Of a stretch of 64,000 nt of DNA, positions 1 to 8,412 are shown piece after piece. Source of the stretch: Streptomyces iranensis (GTDB taxonomy: Bacteria > Actinomycetota > Actinomycetes > Streptomycetales > Streptomycetaceae). The stretch lies in assembly GCF_017874715.1 (NCBI RefSeq), contig NZ_JAGGLR010000009.1, positions 1-64,000 of the forward strand, written 5' to 3'. The first letter of the stretch is position 1. Every line of letters begins with the position of its first letter. The notes under the pieces were generated by a model. That model saw only the letters and a list, made by a program, of their open reading frames with translations, was not told the origin of the DNA and did not search any database. Both the position numbers and the translations under genes were made by a program.

Positions 1-200
1 CCCCTCCGGCAATTGAAGAGCGGGGCCCGGGACGAAGCCCCGCCTACCACCCCCTCCGGCAATTGAAGAGCGGGGCCCGGGACGAAGCCCCGCCTACCAC
101 CCCCTCCGGCAATTGAAGAGCGGGGCCCGGGACGAAGCCCCGCCTTCCAGCCCCTCCGGCGATTGAGGAGCGGGGTCTGGGGCGGAGCCCCAGTTGAGGG
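1..200. repeat. Tandem 50-bp GC-rich repeat, four copies
   Basis: Three almost identical 50-bp units lie head to tail and a fourth degenerate unit follows at 151-200. Each contains CCCTCCGGCAATTGAAGAGC followed by a CGGGGC/GCCCCG inverted repeat. Similar CTCCGGCGATTGAGGAG elements are common in Streptomyces intergenic DNA. The array starts at the window edge, so it may be longer. No convincing gene lies in it; the open frames across it are repeats of G/C codons. From 260 to 330 a short CGGCCCACGGCC-type simple repeat follows. Confidence 0.85.
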
Positions 201-328
201 AAGGGGCGGGGAGGGGGAAGCATCGATATGCGGCTCCGCCGCGTGGCTCGCCGCAGGCGTCACGATCCGCCCGCCCCCACGGCCCACGGCCGACGGCCCA
301 CGGCCCACGGCCGACGGCCGAGGCCACA

Positions 329-379
329 GCCGCCCGTATCCCCGCTCGCCCGCACCACCGCGAGGGGGATACGGGCGGC
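329..379. terminator. Strong hairpin, candidate bidirectional terminator
   Basis: A perfect 15-bp inverted repeat (329-343 and 365-379) is extended by four more pairs after one bulged base, giving a stem of about 19 bp with a 12-nt loop. It is followed by TTTG on the plus strand. It sits after the repeat array and before the leader peptide, so it could terminate transcription from an upstream gene outside the window. The structure is seen in the sequence; the terminator role is inferred. Confidence 0.55.
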
Positions 380-454
380 TTTGTCGTAACGGGAGCGCAT
401 ACGGGCCATCATGTGGACAGCGGTTGACGGAACGCACCCCTGAGGTGCTGAATG

Positions 455-538
455 ATGCGAGTGAGGACTGAGCTGGCCCTGGTCACCCGCGACCACATCG
501 ACTTCGGTCGGGTGTGGTCCGCCTCCTGTTCCGGCTGA
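455..538 (+). CDS. Cys-containing leader peptide (uORF) upstream of sulfur operon
   Basis: A 27-codon frame starts with ATG (a second ATG lies directly upstream at 452) behind a GAGG about nine bases away. It ends RDHIDFGRVWSASCSG then TGA. Small uORFs with a conserved R-H-[VI]-D-[LF]-x-R-V stretch and a Cys near the end precede many actinobacterial sulfur and cysteine genes; in mycobacteria, Cys-codon leader peptides attenuate such operons in response to cysteine. Here the uORF ends 177 bp before a sulfonate-type monooxygenase, which fits. The cysteine-responsive role is inferred. It is too short for ordinary gene callers but matches the family pattern well. Confidence 0.75.
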   Translation: MRVRTELALVTRDHIDFGRVWSASCSG

Positions 539-715
539 CCCGGCAGCGAGCCGCCCGACCGGCCGCCCTCCTCTGAGCCATCCCGGGCCCCTCGCCCGTC
601 GCCTCCCGCGCCTGACGCGCCATCACCCCCGGTAGGCCAACGCCGCCTTCCGGGTCCGTGGCGCTTCCCGCTTTCTCGCCTTCCTCGGCTTCTCCGCCTT
701 CCGAAAGGTCACCCC

Positions 716-1864
716 ATGCCCGTGGAGTTCCTCGGCATCGCCGCCACCAACGACGGCTCCGAGACCGGGCCGCGCTCCGGCGCGGCCTTCGACAAGGAGT
801 ACACCCTGCGGCTCGCCCGAGCCCATGAGGACCACGGCTGGGACCGGGTGCTGTTCGCCTACGGCTCCGGCTCGCCCGATCCCGCGCCCGCCGCCGCGTA
901 CATCGCCGCCAGGCTGGACCGGCTCCAGCTCCTGCTGGCCCACCGGCCCAACGTCTCCTATCCGACGTACGCCGCCAAGACGTTCGCCACGCTCGACCGG
1001 ATCAGCGACGGCCGGCTGACGGTGCACTTCATCACCGGTGGCAACGACCACGAGCAGCGGCGGGAGGGCGACACCCTCACCAAGGACGAGCGCTACGCGC
1101 GCACCCGCGAGTACATACAGATCGTCAAGAAGATCTGGACCACCCATGAACCCTTCGACCACAAGGGCGAGCACTACCGCTTCGACGACTTCGTCAGCGA
1201 TGTCTTCCCGGTCCAGCAGCCGCGGCCGGGCGTCTCCTTCGGCGGCTCCTCCGCCGCGGCCTACGCGGCCGGCGGGGCCGAGGCCGACATCTACTGCCTG
1301 TGGGGCGAGCCGCTGGAGCGGACCGCCGAGCAGATCGCGGCGGTGAAGGCGGCCGCCGCCGCGGCCGGGCGGAGCGATGTGCCGAGGATCCAGGTGGCGT
1401 TCCGGCCGATCATCGCCCCGACCGAGGAACTGGCCTGGGAGAAGGCGCACCGCACGGTGGACGCCATCCGCGCCCGCAAGGAGCGGGGCGAGGCGACGAC
1501 CGTGCGCCACCACCGCAGGGGCACCCCGGAGGCCCCCTCTCCGCAAAACACGGGCTCTCAGCGGCTGATCTCCATCGCCGAGTCGGGCGAGCGCTACGAC
1601 CGGGCGCTGTGGACCCCGACCGCCGCCGCCACCGGTGGCGCGGGCAACTCCAACGCCCTGGTGGGCACGCCGGAGACGGTGGCGCAGGCGCTGCTGGACT
1701 ACTACGACCTGGGCGTGGACATCCTCTCCGCGCGCGGCTACGACCTGCTGGGCGACGCGATCGACTTCGGCCGCCATGTCATCCCGATCGTCCGCGAAGA
1801 GGTCGCCAAGCGGGACGCCGAGCGCGCGGCCCGGGGCCCGCAGACCCTCGCGGCGGTGCGCTGA
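716..1864 (+). CDS. SsuD-like FMN-dependent monooxygenase (LLM class)
   Basis: This 382-residue protein of the bacterial luciferase-like monooxygenase family spans the whole TIM-barrel domain. It is closest in pattern to alkanesulfonate monooxygenase: HFITGGND around residue 104, then REGDTLTKDERYARTREYIQ, SFGGSS and ADIYCLWGEP. Such enzymes use reduced FMN and O2 to cleave C-S bonds of sulfonates or to attack S-substituted amino acids. The start follows a GAAAGGT ribosome site. The stop overlaps the next gene (TGATG), so the two are probably co-translated. No flavin reductase gene is adjacent, so FMNH2 must come from elsewhere. The neighbouring amino-acid-type transporter suggests a cysteine-derived substrate rather than a simple alkanesulfonate. 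Confidence 0.9.
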   Translation: MPVEFLGIAATNDGSETGPRSGAAFDKEYTLRLARAHEDHGWDRVLFAYGSGSPDPAPAAAYIAARLDRLQLLLAHRPNVSYPTYAAKTFATLDRISDGRLTVHFITGGNDHEQRREGDTLTKDERYARTREYIQIVKKIWTTHEPFDHKGEHYRFDDFVSDVFPVQQPRPGVSFGGSSAAAYAAGGAEADIYCLWGEPLERTAEQIAAVKAAAAAAGRSDVPRIQVAFRPIIAPTEELAWEKAHRTVDAIRARKERGEATTVRHHRRGTPEAPSPQNTGSQRLISIAESGERYDRALWTPTAAATGGAGNSNALVGTPETVAQALLDYYDLGVDILSARGYDLLGDAIDFGRHVIPIVREEVAKRDAERAARGPQTLAAVR

Positions 1865-2370
1865 TGACCTCCGTGGCCGAGCCGCAGCCCCAGCCGCAGC
1901 CACAGCCACAGCTGACGGTGGTCCGGGTGACCGTGGACGACCCACGGGTCGAGCCACTGCTGCGTGAGCTGGCGCATGAGTACTCCACCCGCTACGGCAG
2001 GGCGGCCGACGGTGAGCTGAACCGCTATCCGGCCGAGGAGTTCGCCCCGCCGCACGGGGACCTGCTACTGCTGCTGGACGGCGGTGAGCCGGTCGCCGGG
2101 GGCGCGTACCGGCGGTACGACGAGCGGACGGCCGAGCTCAAGCGGATCTGGACGCACTCGGGCCACCGGCGGCGCGGGCTGGCCCGCCGGGTGGTGACGG
2201 AGCTGGAGCGGTCGGCCGCCGAGCGCGGCTACCGCCGGATCTACCTCACCACCGGGCCCCGCCAGCCGGAGGCGCGCGGGCTGTATCTGGCCACCGGCTA
2301 CACCCCGCTGTTCGATGTCTCGGCCGATCCGGAGAGTATCGGTCCGCTCCCGTTCGAAAAGGGGCTGTAG
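1864..2370 (+). CDS. GNAT family N-acetyltransferase
   Basis: A 168-residue GNAT protein begins at the ATG that overlaps the preceding stop codon. The N-terminus carries a QPQPQPQPQ low-complexity run. The acetyl-CoA loop is visible as HRRRGLARRVV (about residues 100-110), followed by the C-terminal ARGLYLATGY strand-turn. GNATs transfer an acetyl group from acetyl-CoA to amines. In the Bacillus yxe and ytm S-alkylcysteine operons a GNAT N-acetylates the amino acid before a luciferase-like monooxygenase opens the thioether, so the direct coupling to such a monooxygenase here is suggestive. The substrate is not known. Confidence 0.85.
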   Translation: MTSVAEPQPQPQPQPQLTVVRVTVDDPRVEPLLRELAHEYSTRYGRAADGELNRYPAEEFAPPHGDLLLLLDGGEPVAGGAYRRYDERTAELKRIWTHSGHRRRGLARRVVTELERSAAERGYRRIYLTTGPRQPEARGLYLATGYTPLFDVSADPESIGPLPFEKGL

Positions 2371-2405
2371 GCCCGGCGGAGCGCCCTCCGCCAACGGGTG
2401 TCCGT

Positions 2406-2434
2406 CCGTCCGCCCGGCCAATCCGGGCGGACGG
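2406..2434. terminator. 12-bp stem hairpin between GNAT and transporter genes
   Basis: A perfect 12-bp inverted repeat (core CGTCCGCCCGG / CCGGGCGGACG) encloses a five-base CCAAT loop, 36 bp after the acetyltransferase stop. No T-run follows, so it may be a weak terminator or an mRNA-processing or stabilising hairpin within a longer operon. Further on, TAGGAT (2502-2507) resembles a -10 box, but its best -35 (TTGCGG) is 20 bp away, so a separate transporter promoter is only possible. Confidence 0.5.
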
Positions 2435-2547
2435 GCGCATTCCCCCGTTTACGGTTGACCGTTCTGTGTCAACTGTTGCGGGGCGCCCGTGGGTGCGGTT
2501 TTAGGATGCGGTAATTCTGCCGCGACCCGACCGTCCGAAGGCATGCC

Positions 2548-3456
2548 ATGACCAAAGTCCTGAACGTCGATGCACTACCCGAGCCGTCCGTGCTCAAACG
2601 CGTGAAGCGACGGCGTCCCGGACTTCTGGTGGCCAATGCGATCGTGCTGGTACTGGCCGCTATGGCGGTGACCACGATATTCACCAACCCTCGTTTCGAG
2701 TGGGAAACCGTCGGCAAATATTTCTTCGAGATCCGGGTGATGAAGGGCATCGGGGTCAGTATTGGAATGACCGCGGCGACCATGGTGCTCTCTTTGGTGT
2801 CCGGCACTCTGGTCGCGTTGATGCGCATGGGCGACTCCCGGCTCATGTCCACGGTCGCGGCCGCCTTCATCTGGGTTTTCCGCAGCATTCCCATGCTGGT
2901 GCAGCTGCTTTTCTGGTACAACCTCGCGGCCCTCTTTCCGACGCTGTCCCTCGGTATTCCCTGGGGTCCGCGTTTCATCACCTTCGATTCGAACAGCGTG
3001 ATCGGCCCGCTGACCGCCGCGATCATCGGCCTGACCCTGCACGAGACCGCATACATCGCGGAGTTGATCCGGTCCGGGCTGCTCGCCGTGCCCGATGGAC
3101 AGCGTCAGGCGGCATCCGCACTGGGGTTGACGCCGGCTCAGATCTTCTTCCGCATCACCCTCCCCCAGGCCCTGCGGGTGATCGTCCCCCCGATGGGAAA
3201 TGAGCTGATATCTCTCCTCAAGGCCACCTCCCTGGTCAGCGTGATCACCCTGGCCGACCTGCTCTACTCGGTCCAGCTGATTTACGCCAAGAACTTCCAG
3301 ACCGTTCCACTGTTGATCGTGGCCGCCATTTGGTACATGATCATCACTGGCGCCATTACTCTTCTTCAGCAGCGCCTGGAGCGACGTCTGGGACGACACA
3401 CCCTGATTTCGGCCGACAAGGCCGGGAAAGTGAAGAGGATCGAGCACTCGGTATGA
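2548..3456 (+). CDS. Polar amino acid ABC transporter permease (HisM/GlnP family)
   Basis: This 302-residue inner-membrane permease has an N-terminal membrane segment (about 28-47), then a typical BPD domain with further segments near 68-95, 105-128 and 250-275. The EAA loop reads RQAASALGLTPAQIFFRITLPQALR, the hallmark of polar amino acid importers. The N-terminal extension before the core domain is usual for actinobacterial members. It overlaps the ATPase gene by ATGA and pairs with the lipoprotein two genes later. Ssu sulfonate permeases have a different EAA loop, so the substrate is likely amino-acid-like. Confidence 0.93.
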   Translation: MTKVLNVDALPEPSVLKRVKRRRPGLLVANAIVLVLAAMAVTTIFTNPRFEWETVGKYFFEIRVMKGIGVSIGMTAATMVLSLVSGTLVALMRMGDSRLMSTVAAAFIWVFRSIPMLVQLLFWYNLAALFPTLSLGIPWGPRFITFDSNSVIGPLTAAIIGLTLHETAYIAELIRSGLLAVPDGQRQAASALGLTPAQIFFRITLPQALRVIVPPMGNELISLLKATSLVSVITLADLLYSVQLIYAKNFQTVPLLIVAAIWYMIITGAITLLQQRLERRLGRHTLISADKAGKVKRIEHSV

Positions 3457-4241
3457 CCGCGCCATCGCAAATGGAATCGCAGGCCATCGTCTCCCTGCGC
3501 GGGATCCGCAAGTCGTTCCGCGGCACCGAGGTGCTGCACGGCATCTCCCTGGATATCCACCGAGGTGAGACGGTCTGCCTGATCGGTCCCTCCGGCTCCG
3601 GGAAGAGCACGCTGCTGCGCTGTGTCAACCACCTCGAAGTGCCCGACCAGGGCGTGGTGGTGGTCGACGGCAGCGTGATCGGCTATCAGCTGCGCGGGCG
3701 CACTCTGCATGACCTCGGCGCCCGGGAACTGGCCGCCCAGCGCTCGGCGATGGGCATGGTGTTCCAGAGCTTCAATCTGTTCCCGCACCTCACCGCCCGC
3801 GAGAACATCGTGGAGGCCCCGCGCCGGGTCCTCGGGCTCTCCAAGGCCGCGGCGGACGCGCGGGCCGTGGAGCTGATGACCCGGGTGGGGCTCGCCCACA
3901 AGCTGGACAGCTATCCGGACAAGCTCTCCGGCGGCCAGCAGCAGCGGGTGGCCATCGCCCGCGCGCTGGCGATGCGCCCCAAGGTGATGCTCTTCGACGA
4001 GCCGACCTCCGCCCTGGACCCCGAGATGGTGCAGGAGGTCCTCAGCGTCATCAAGGACCTGGCCCGCGACGGCATGACGCTGGTCGTCGTCACCCATGAG
4101 ATGCGCTTCGCCGCCGATGTGGCCGACCGGATCGTCTTCATGGACGACGGCCGGATCGTCGAGGAGGGCACCCCGGACGCGCTGCTGCGCGCTCCCTCAC
4201 ACGACCGCACCCGCATGTTTCTGTCGAAGGTCAGCCCATGA
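3453..4241 (+). CDS. Amino acid ABC transporter ATP-binding protein
   Basis: A 262-residue ATPase of the GlnQ/HisP type. Walker A GPSGSGKST is at 45-53, the signature LSGGQ at 158-162, and Walker B VMLFDEP at 178-184, with the switch histidine in VVVTHEM. The start is the ATG overlapping the permease stop, and the stop overlaps the next gene in the same way, so permease, ATPase and dipeptidase are translationally coupled. It would energise uptake of the amino-acid-like ligand bound by the downstream lipoprotein. Confidence 0.95.
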   Translation: MTAPSQMESQAIVSLRGIRKSFRGTEVLHGISLDIHRGETVCLIGPSGSGKSTLLRCVNHLEVPDQGVVVVDGSVIGYQLRGRTLHDLGARELAAQRSAMGMVFQSFNLFPHLTARENIVEAPRRVLGLSKAAADARAVELMTRVGLAHKLDSYPDKLSGGQQQRVAIARALAMRPKVMLFDEPTSALDPEMVQEVLSVIKDLARDGMTLVVVTHEMRFAADVADRIVFMDDGRIVEEGTPDALLRAPSHDRTRMFLSKVSP

Positions 4242-5491
4242 GCACCGAACTCCCCCTGCCCGCCAAGACCGCCCGGCGCCTGAAGCTGTGGGACTCCTAC
4301 CGCTCGTACCAGTACCTGGCGGCCGGGGAGGACTACCGCGCCTTCGAGCTGGCGCCCGCGCTCGGACGGGTCCCCGGGGCCGCCCTGGAGTGGAGCCAGG
4401 ACGTCGAGGTCCGCGCGCGGGACTTCGAGGAGCGCCATCTGGTGATCTCCGCCCATGACCACCTCTCGCTGCGCCCCGCCGATCCGGGCGACTTCGCCGC
4501 GTACCGCCGCCAGGGCCGGGAGTCGATCCCCTACGAGGGGATCGCCCACTCGGGGGTGGACCTGTTCTTCGACGGCGGCCCGGCCGCGGTGAGCATGATC
4601 CGCTCCCATGCCCCCTGGGACTGGGACGACGCGGTCAGCGACCTGGCCATGCGCCAGGCGGACCTCGCCCATCAGCGGCTGGTGGCGCCCGTCCGCACCC
4701 TCGAGGACGCCGACCGGGCGCGGTCCGGCCACCAGGTGGGGGTGGTGCTGACTCTGGAGTCTGCCTCCCCGATCGGCAATGACGTCGACCGGCTCGATCT
4801 GCTCTACGGTCTGGGCGTACGACTGCTCGGCCTGGTCTACAGCGAGAGCAACCAGCTGGGTTCGGGGCTCGCCGACGCCGGGGACACCGGTCTGACCCTG
4901 CTCGGCCGCCGGGCGCTGCGCCGGATGAACGACCTCGGGATCATCGTCGATGTCTCGCACAGCGGGGACGCGACGGCCCTGGACGCCGTGCGCCGCTCCA
5001 CCGCCCCCGTGGTGATCACCCATGCCGGGTCCCGGGCGCTGTGGCCGACCCCGCGGATGAAGCCCGACGACGTGATCCGGGCCTGCGCCGGGTCCGGCGG
5101 GTTCATCGGCGTCGAGGCGGCGCCGCACACGACCGTCACCGCCCGGCACCCCCGGCACGATCTGGACTCGGTGATGGAGCACATCGAGCGCTGTATCGAT
5201 CTGGTCGGCATCGACCACGTGGCCTTCGGGCCGGACACCAATTTCGGCGATCACACGGCCTGGCACCGGACGTTCGCCCCGCTCTTCGGCAAGGACGACG
5301 CGCACGACGGCAAGGCCCCCGAACTGCCGCCGCACGAGGAGGTCGAGTACGTACGGGGCTGCGAGAACCCCGCGGAGGCCGTGGGCAATATGATCCGGTG
5401 GCTGTTCGACCGCGGCTACTCCGAAGCGGACGTGGCCAAGCTGGCCGGGGGCAACGTACGGCGCGTCGCCGAGACCGTCTGGGGCCGCTGA
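4238..5491 (+). CDS. Membrane dipeptidase, peptidase family M19
   Basis: This 417-residue zinc peptidase of the renal dipeptidase family cleaves dipeptides or related amides. Metal ligands can be aligned: His73 and His75 (AHDHLS), Glu174 (LTLES), His241 (VDVSHSG) and His262 (THAGS), with Asp333 in FGPDTN matching the catalytic-site Asp. Classic members have HxD at the first motif; here it is HxH. No signal peptide is visible, so it is probably cytoplasmic and acts on imported substrates. Mammalian relatives split Cys-Gly conjugates from glutathione adducts, which fits a sulfur salvage operon. The enzyme could also take the place of a deacylase. It overlaps the ATPase gene by ATGA. Confidence 0.88.
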   Translation: MSTELPLPAKTARRLKLWDSYRSYQYLAAGEDYRAFELAPALGRVPGAALEWSQDVEVRARDFEERHLVISAHDHLSLRPADPGDFAAYRRQGRESIPYEGIAHSGVDLFFDGGPAAVSMIRSHAPWDWDDAVSDLAMRQADLAHQRLVAPVRTLEDADRARSGHQVGVVLTLESASPIGNDVDRLDLLYGLGVRLLGLVYSESNQLGSGLADAGDTGLTLLGRRALRRMNDLGIIVDVSHSGDATALDAVRRSTAPVVITHAGSRALWPTPRMKPDDVIRACAGSGGFIGVEAAPHTTVTARHPRHDLDSVMEHIERCIDLVGIDHVAFGPDTNFGDHTAWHRTFAPLFGKDDAHDGKAPELPPHEEVEYVRGCENPAEAVGNMIRWLFDRGYSEADVAKLAGGNVRRVAETVWGR

Positions 5492-5536
5492 CCGGTCCCG
5501 TACTTCCGCACCCCCACCTCCCGGAATGGAGCACCC

Positions 5537-6481
5537 ATGCGCAACCGTCCCCATGTCGCCGCATGCGCCCTGCTGGCCTGTCTGACCCTCGGCCTGTCGG
5601 CCTGTTCGGTGGACGACACCCCCGAGGACGGCAAGGACGGCAAGAGCAGTCCGGCGGTCACGCTCGCCCCTGAGCCCAAGGACAACGCGCTGGCCGCCGA
5701 GGTGCCCCAGGCCTACACCAAGAAGACGCTGATCATGGGCGTCAGCGAGTACGCGCCCTATGTCACCTTCGAGTCCGACGGGAAGATCACCGGGCTGGTC
5801 CCCGAACTGGCCGCGCAGCTCTCCTCGTTGCTCGACATAAAGATCAAGGTGGAGCGGACCAACTTCGACGCGGTCATCCCGGGGCTGAAGTCCGGCCGGA
5901 TCGACCTCAGCGCGCCCTCCGGTGACTTCACCGAGCGCCAGAAGGAGGTGGACTTCGCCGACTTCGCGCAGAGCAGTGTGACGATGATGGTGCTCGCGGA
6001 CGGCTCCTTCCGCCCCAAGAACGGCCTCGAGGTCTGCGGCCACAAGGTCGGCGTCGAGAAGGGCGCCGGAACGCAGAACGTGCTCGCGGCGCAGAACAAG
6101 CGCTGTGCCGCGAAGGGCAAGCCGTCGGTGGACGTGAAGCTCTACACCGATCTGCCCGCCGCCTCGCTGGCGCTGCAGAGCAAGCGGGTGGAGGCGGTGG
6201 CCGCGCCCAGCGCCTCCAACACCTCGGTGAGCCAGAACTCGCACGACCGCTTCGAGACGCTCGAACTGAAGGACATGATGGATCTGCCCGCCGCGACGGC
6301 CATCTACGGCATCCAGGCCAAGAAGGGCGTCGGGCTCGCGCCCGTGATCGTCAAGGGGCTGCGGAAGCTGTACGAATCGGGCACCTACGCCAAGCTCTTC
6401 GGCCAGTGGGGGCTGCCGCTGTCCACCGTCACCCGGGACCAGATCGCCCTCAACGGCTCCAAGCAATCCCAGACCCAGTGA
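5537..6481 (+). CDS. Amino acid ABC transporter substrate-binding lipoprotein
   Basis: This 314-residue protein has a lipoprotein signal ending LSAC, with the modified cysteine at residue 23, and then a family-3 solute-binding domain. Motifs include YAPYVTFESDGKITGLVPEL and the later LKSGRIDLSAPSGDFTERQKEVDFADF, which are typical of polar amino acid binding proteins. It follows the dipeptidase by 45 bp with an AATGGAG ribosome site and completes the permease-ATPase importer. The ligand cannot be read from the sequence; operon context points to a cysteine derivative, a dipeptide or an N-acyl amino acid. Confidence 0.93.
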   Translation: MRNRPHVAACALLACLTLGLSACSVDDTPEDGKDGKSSPAVTLAPEPKDNALAAEVPQAYTKKTLIMGVSEYAPYVTFESDGKITGLVPELAAQLSSLLDIKIKVERTNFDAVIPGLKSGRIDLSAPSGDFTERQKEVDFADFAQSSVTMMVLADGSFRPKNGLEVCGHKVGVEKGAGTQNVLAAQNKRCAAKGKPSVDVKLYTDLPAASLALQSKRVEAVAAPSASNTSVSQNSHDRFETLELKDMMDLPAATAIYGIQAKKGVGLAPVIVKGLRKLYESGTYAKLFGQWGLPLSTVTRDQIALNGSKQSQTQ

Positions 6482-6489
6482 GATCTTCC

Positions 6490-8391
6490 ATGGCACGAAC
6501 CAGTCAGACCGAAACGACCGGCGACAGAGGGCGGGCGGCCCGTGAGGAGCCCGCCCGCCCGCTGGACGAGCGGGTGTGGCGACGCACTCTGCGCGTCCCG
6601 ATGCGGGACGGGATCGTCCTGGCCGCCGACCTCTTCACCGACCGGGAGCGGCCGGGGCCCCGCCCGGTCATCCTGGAGCGGACCCCCTACGGCCGCCGGC
6701 AGCTGCGCGACTCCGACCGCAGCCGCCACGACGAGCCGGTGCCCACGCCCGAGGAGACCTCGGCGTTCTTCGTCCGCGCGGGGTACCACGTGGTGCGCCA
6801 GGACTGCCGGGGCCGCGGGGACTCCGAGGGCACCTTCGTGAAGTACCTCGGCGAGGGGCCGGACGGGGCGGACACCATCGACTGGATCGCCGCCCAGCCC
6901 TGGTGCGACGGCCGGGTGGCCATGATGGGCGTGTCCTACTCGGCCCACGCCCAGACGGCCGCCGCGGCCGAGTCCCCGGCCGGGCTGTCCGCGATGTTCA
7001 TGGACTCCGGCGGCTTCGCCAGCGCCTACGAGGCCGGGATGCGGATGGGCGGCGCCTTCGAGCTCAAGCAGATCACCTGGGCCTTCCGGCACGGTGAGGA
7101 GAGCCCCGAGGCGGAGCGGGACCCGCTGGTGCGCAAGGCGTTCGCGGGGACGGATCTGCGCGACTGGTTCACCGTGCTGCCGTGGCGGACCGGTGTCTCA
7201 CCGCTGCGCCAGGTGGACAGTTACGAGCGCTATCTGCTGGACCAGTGGCGCCATGACGCCTTCGGGGCGTACTGGCGCCAGCCGGCCATCTACGGGCGCG
7301 GCCACTACGACCGCTTCCCGGATGTACCGACCCTGCACATGTCGAGCTGGTACGACCCGTATGTCCGCTCCACCATCGAGAACTTCACCGCCATGGGCCG
7401 GCTCAAGCGGTCCCCGGCGTATCTGGTGATGGGGCCGTGGAAACACGGGCTGCGCTGTGTCACCTTCGCCGGTGACGTGGACTTCGGGCCCGCCGCGACC
7501 CTCAGCGGCAATGTGGACACCTCGTATCTGTCGTTCCGGCAGCGGTGGTTCGACGCGGTGCTGGGGGGCGGCGACCCGGAGTCGATCCCGCGGGTCCAGT
7601 ACTTCCTGATGGGCGGCGGGGACGGCCGGCGGGACGCGGCCGGGCGGATGCGGCACGGCGGCCGCTGGCACACCGACACCCAGTGGCCCCCGGCCGGGAC
7701 CCGGGAGACCGCGTACTACTGCCGTCCCTCGGGCGAGCTGAGCCGGGAGCGGCCGACGGCGACACGGGCCTGGGTGGAGTACGACTTCGACCCGAACGAC
7801 CCGGTGCCCACGCTCGGCGGCCAGGTCACCTCGGGCGAGCCGGTGATGGTCGGCGGCGCCTTCGACCAGGTGCCGGACGAGCGGTTCTACGGTGCCCGCC
7901 CGCCGTATCTGCCGCTGAACTCCCGGCCCGATGTGATCTCGCTGGCCACCCCGCCGCTGGAGGAGCCACTGGTGGTGGCCGGGCCGGTCACCGCGCGGCT
8001 GTTCATCTCCTCGTCCGCGCCGGACACCGACTTCACGGTGAAGCTGGTCGATGTGCATCCGCCGAACGAGGACTATCCGCACGGCTTCGCGATGAACCTC
8101 ACCGAGGGCATCTTCCGCTGCCGCTTCCACAAGTCCTTCGAGCGCCCGGAGCCGCTGGAGCCGGGCGAGGTCTACGAGATCGAGATCCCGGCGCCGGACA
8201 CGGCCAACCGCTTCGAGGCCGGGCACCGGCTGCGGGTGGACATCTCATCGAGCGACTTCCCCCGGTTCGACGTCAACTCCAATACGGGGGTGCCGGAGGC
8301 GGTGAGCCGCCGCAAGGTGGTGGCGACCAACCGCGTCCACATGGACGCGGACCACCCCTCGGCGGTGCTGCTGTGGACCCAGCCGGGCTGA
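6490..8391 (+). CDS. CocE/NonD family alpha/beta hydrolase (X-Pro peptidase S15-like)
   Basis: This 633-residue protein starts with an N-terminal alpha/beta-hydrolase domain of the X-Pro dipeptidyl-peptidase/cocaine-esterase type. The nucleophile is Ser149 in GVSYSA, and the WKHG segment near residue 320 likely holds the catalytic His. A C-terminal jelly-roll domain (about 480-630, with VAGPVTARLFISSSAPDTDF) follows. Family members hydrolyse esters, amides and acylated amino acids. The start lies eight bases after the lipoprotein stop; no strong ribosome site is visible, so coupling is likely. In this operon it may deacylate or split a conjugated substrate, but specificity cannot be assigned. 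Confidence 0.88.
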   Translation: MARTSQTETTGDRGRAAREEPARPLDERVWRRTLRVPMRDGIVLAADLFTDRERPGPRPVILERTPYGRRQLRDSDRSRHDEPVPTPEETSAFFVRAGYHVVRQDCRGRGDSEGTFVKYLGEGPDGADTIDWIAAQPWCDGRVAMMGVSYSAHAQTAAAAESPAGLSAMFMDSGGFASAYEAGMRMGGAFELKQITWAFRHGEESPEAERDPLVRKAFAGTDLRDWFTVLPWRTGVSPLRQVDSYERYLLDQWRHDAFGAYWRQPAIYGRGHYDRFPDVPTLHMSSWYDPYVRSTIENFTAMGRLKRSPAYLVMGPWKHGLRCVTFAGDVDFGPAATLSGNVDTSYLSFRQRWFDAVLGGGDPESIPRVQYFLMGGGDGRRDAAGRMRHGGRWHTDTQWPPAGTRETAYYCRPSGELSRERPTATRAWVEYDFDPNDPVPTLGGQVTSGEPVMVGGAFDQVPDERFYGARPPYLPLNSRPDVISLATPPLEEPLVVAGPVTARLFISSSAPDTDFTVKLVDVHPPNEDYPHGFAMNLTEGIFRCRFHKSFERPEPLEPGEVYEIEIPAPDTANRFEAGHRLRVDISSSDFPRFDVNSNTGVPEAVSRRKVVATNRVHMDADHPSAVLLWTQPG

Positions 8392-8412
8392 TGGGCGGCC
8401 GGCGTACGGCCG

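Noticed and set aside
1..200. CRISPR array
   Set aside because: The 50-bp units are contiguous with no variable spacers, and no cas genes are near.
2455..2460. TTGACC as -35 of the transporter genes
   Set aside because: The nearest -10-like TAGGAT is 41 bp further on, far outside normal spacing.
3911..6496. 861-codon open frame on the minus strand
   Set aside because: It lies opposite the ATPase, dipeptidase and binding-protein genes, all with clear family motifs. Long antisense frames are expected at this GC content.
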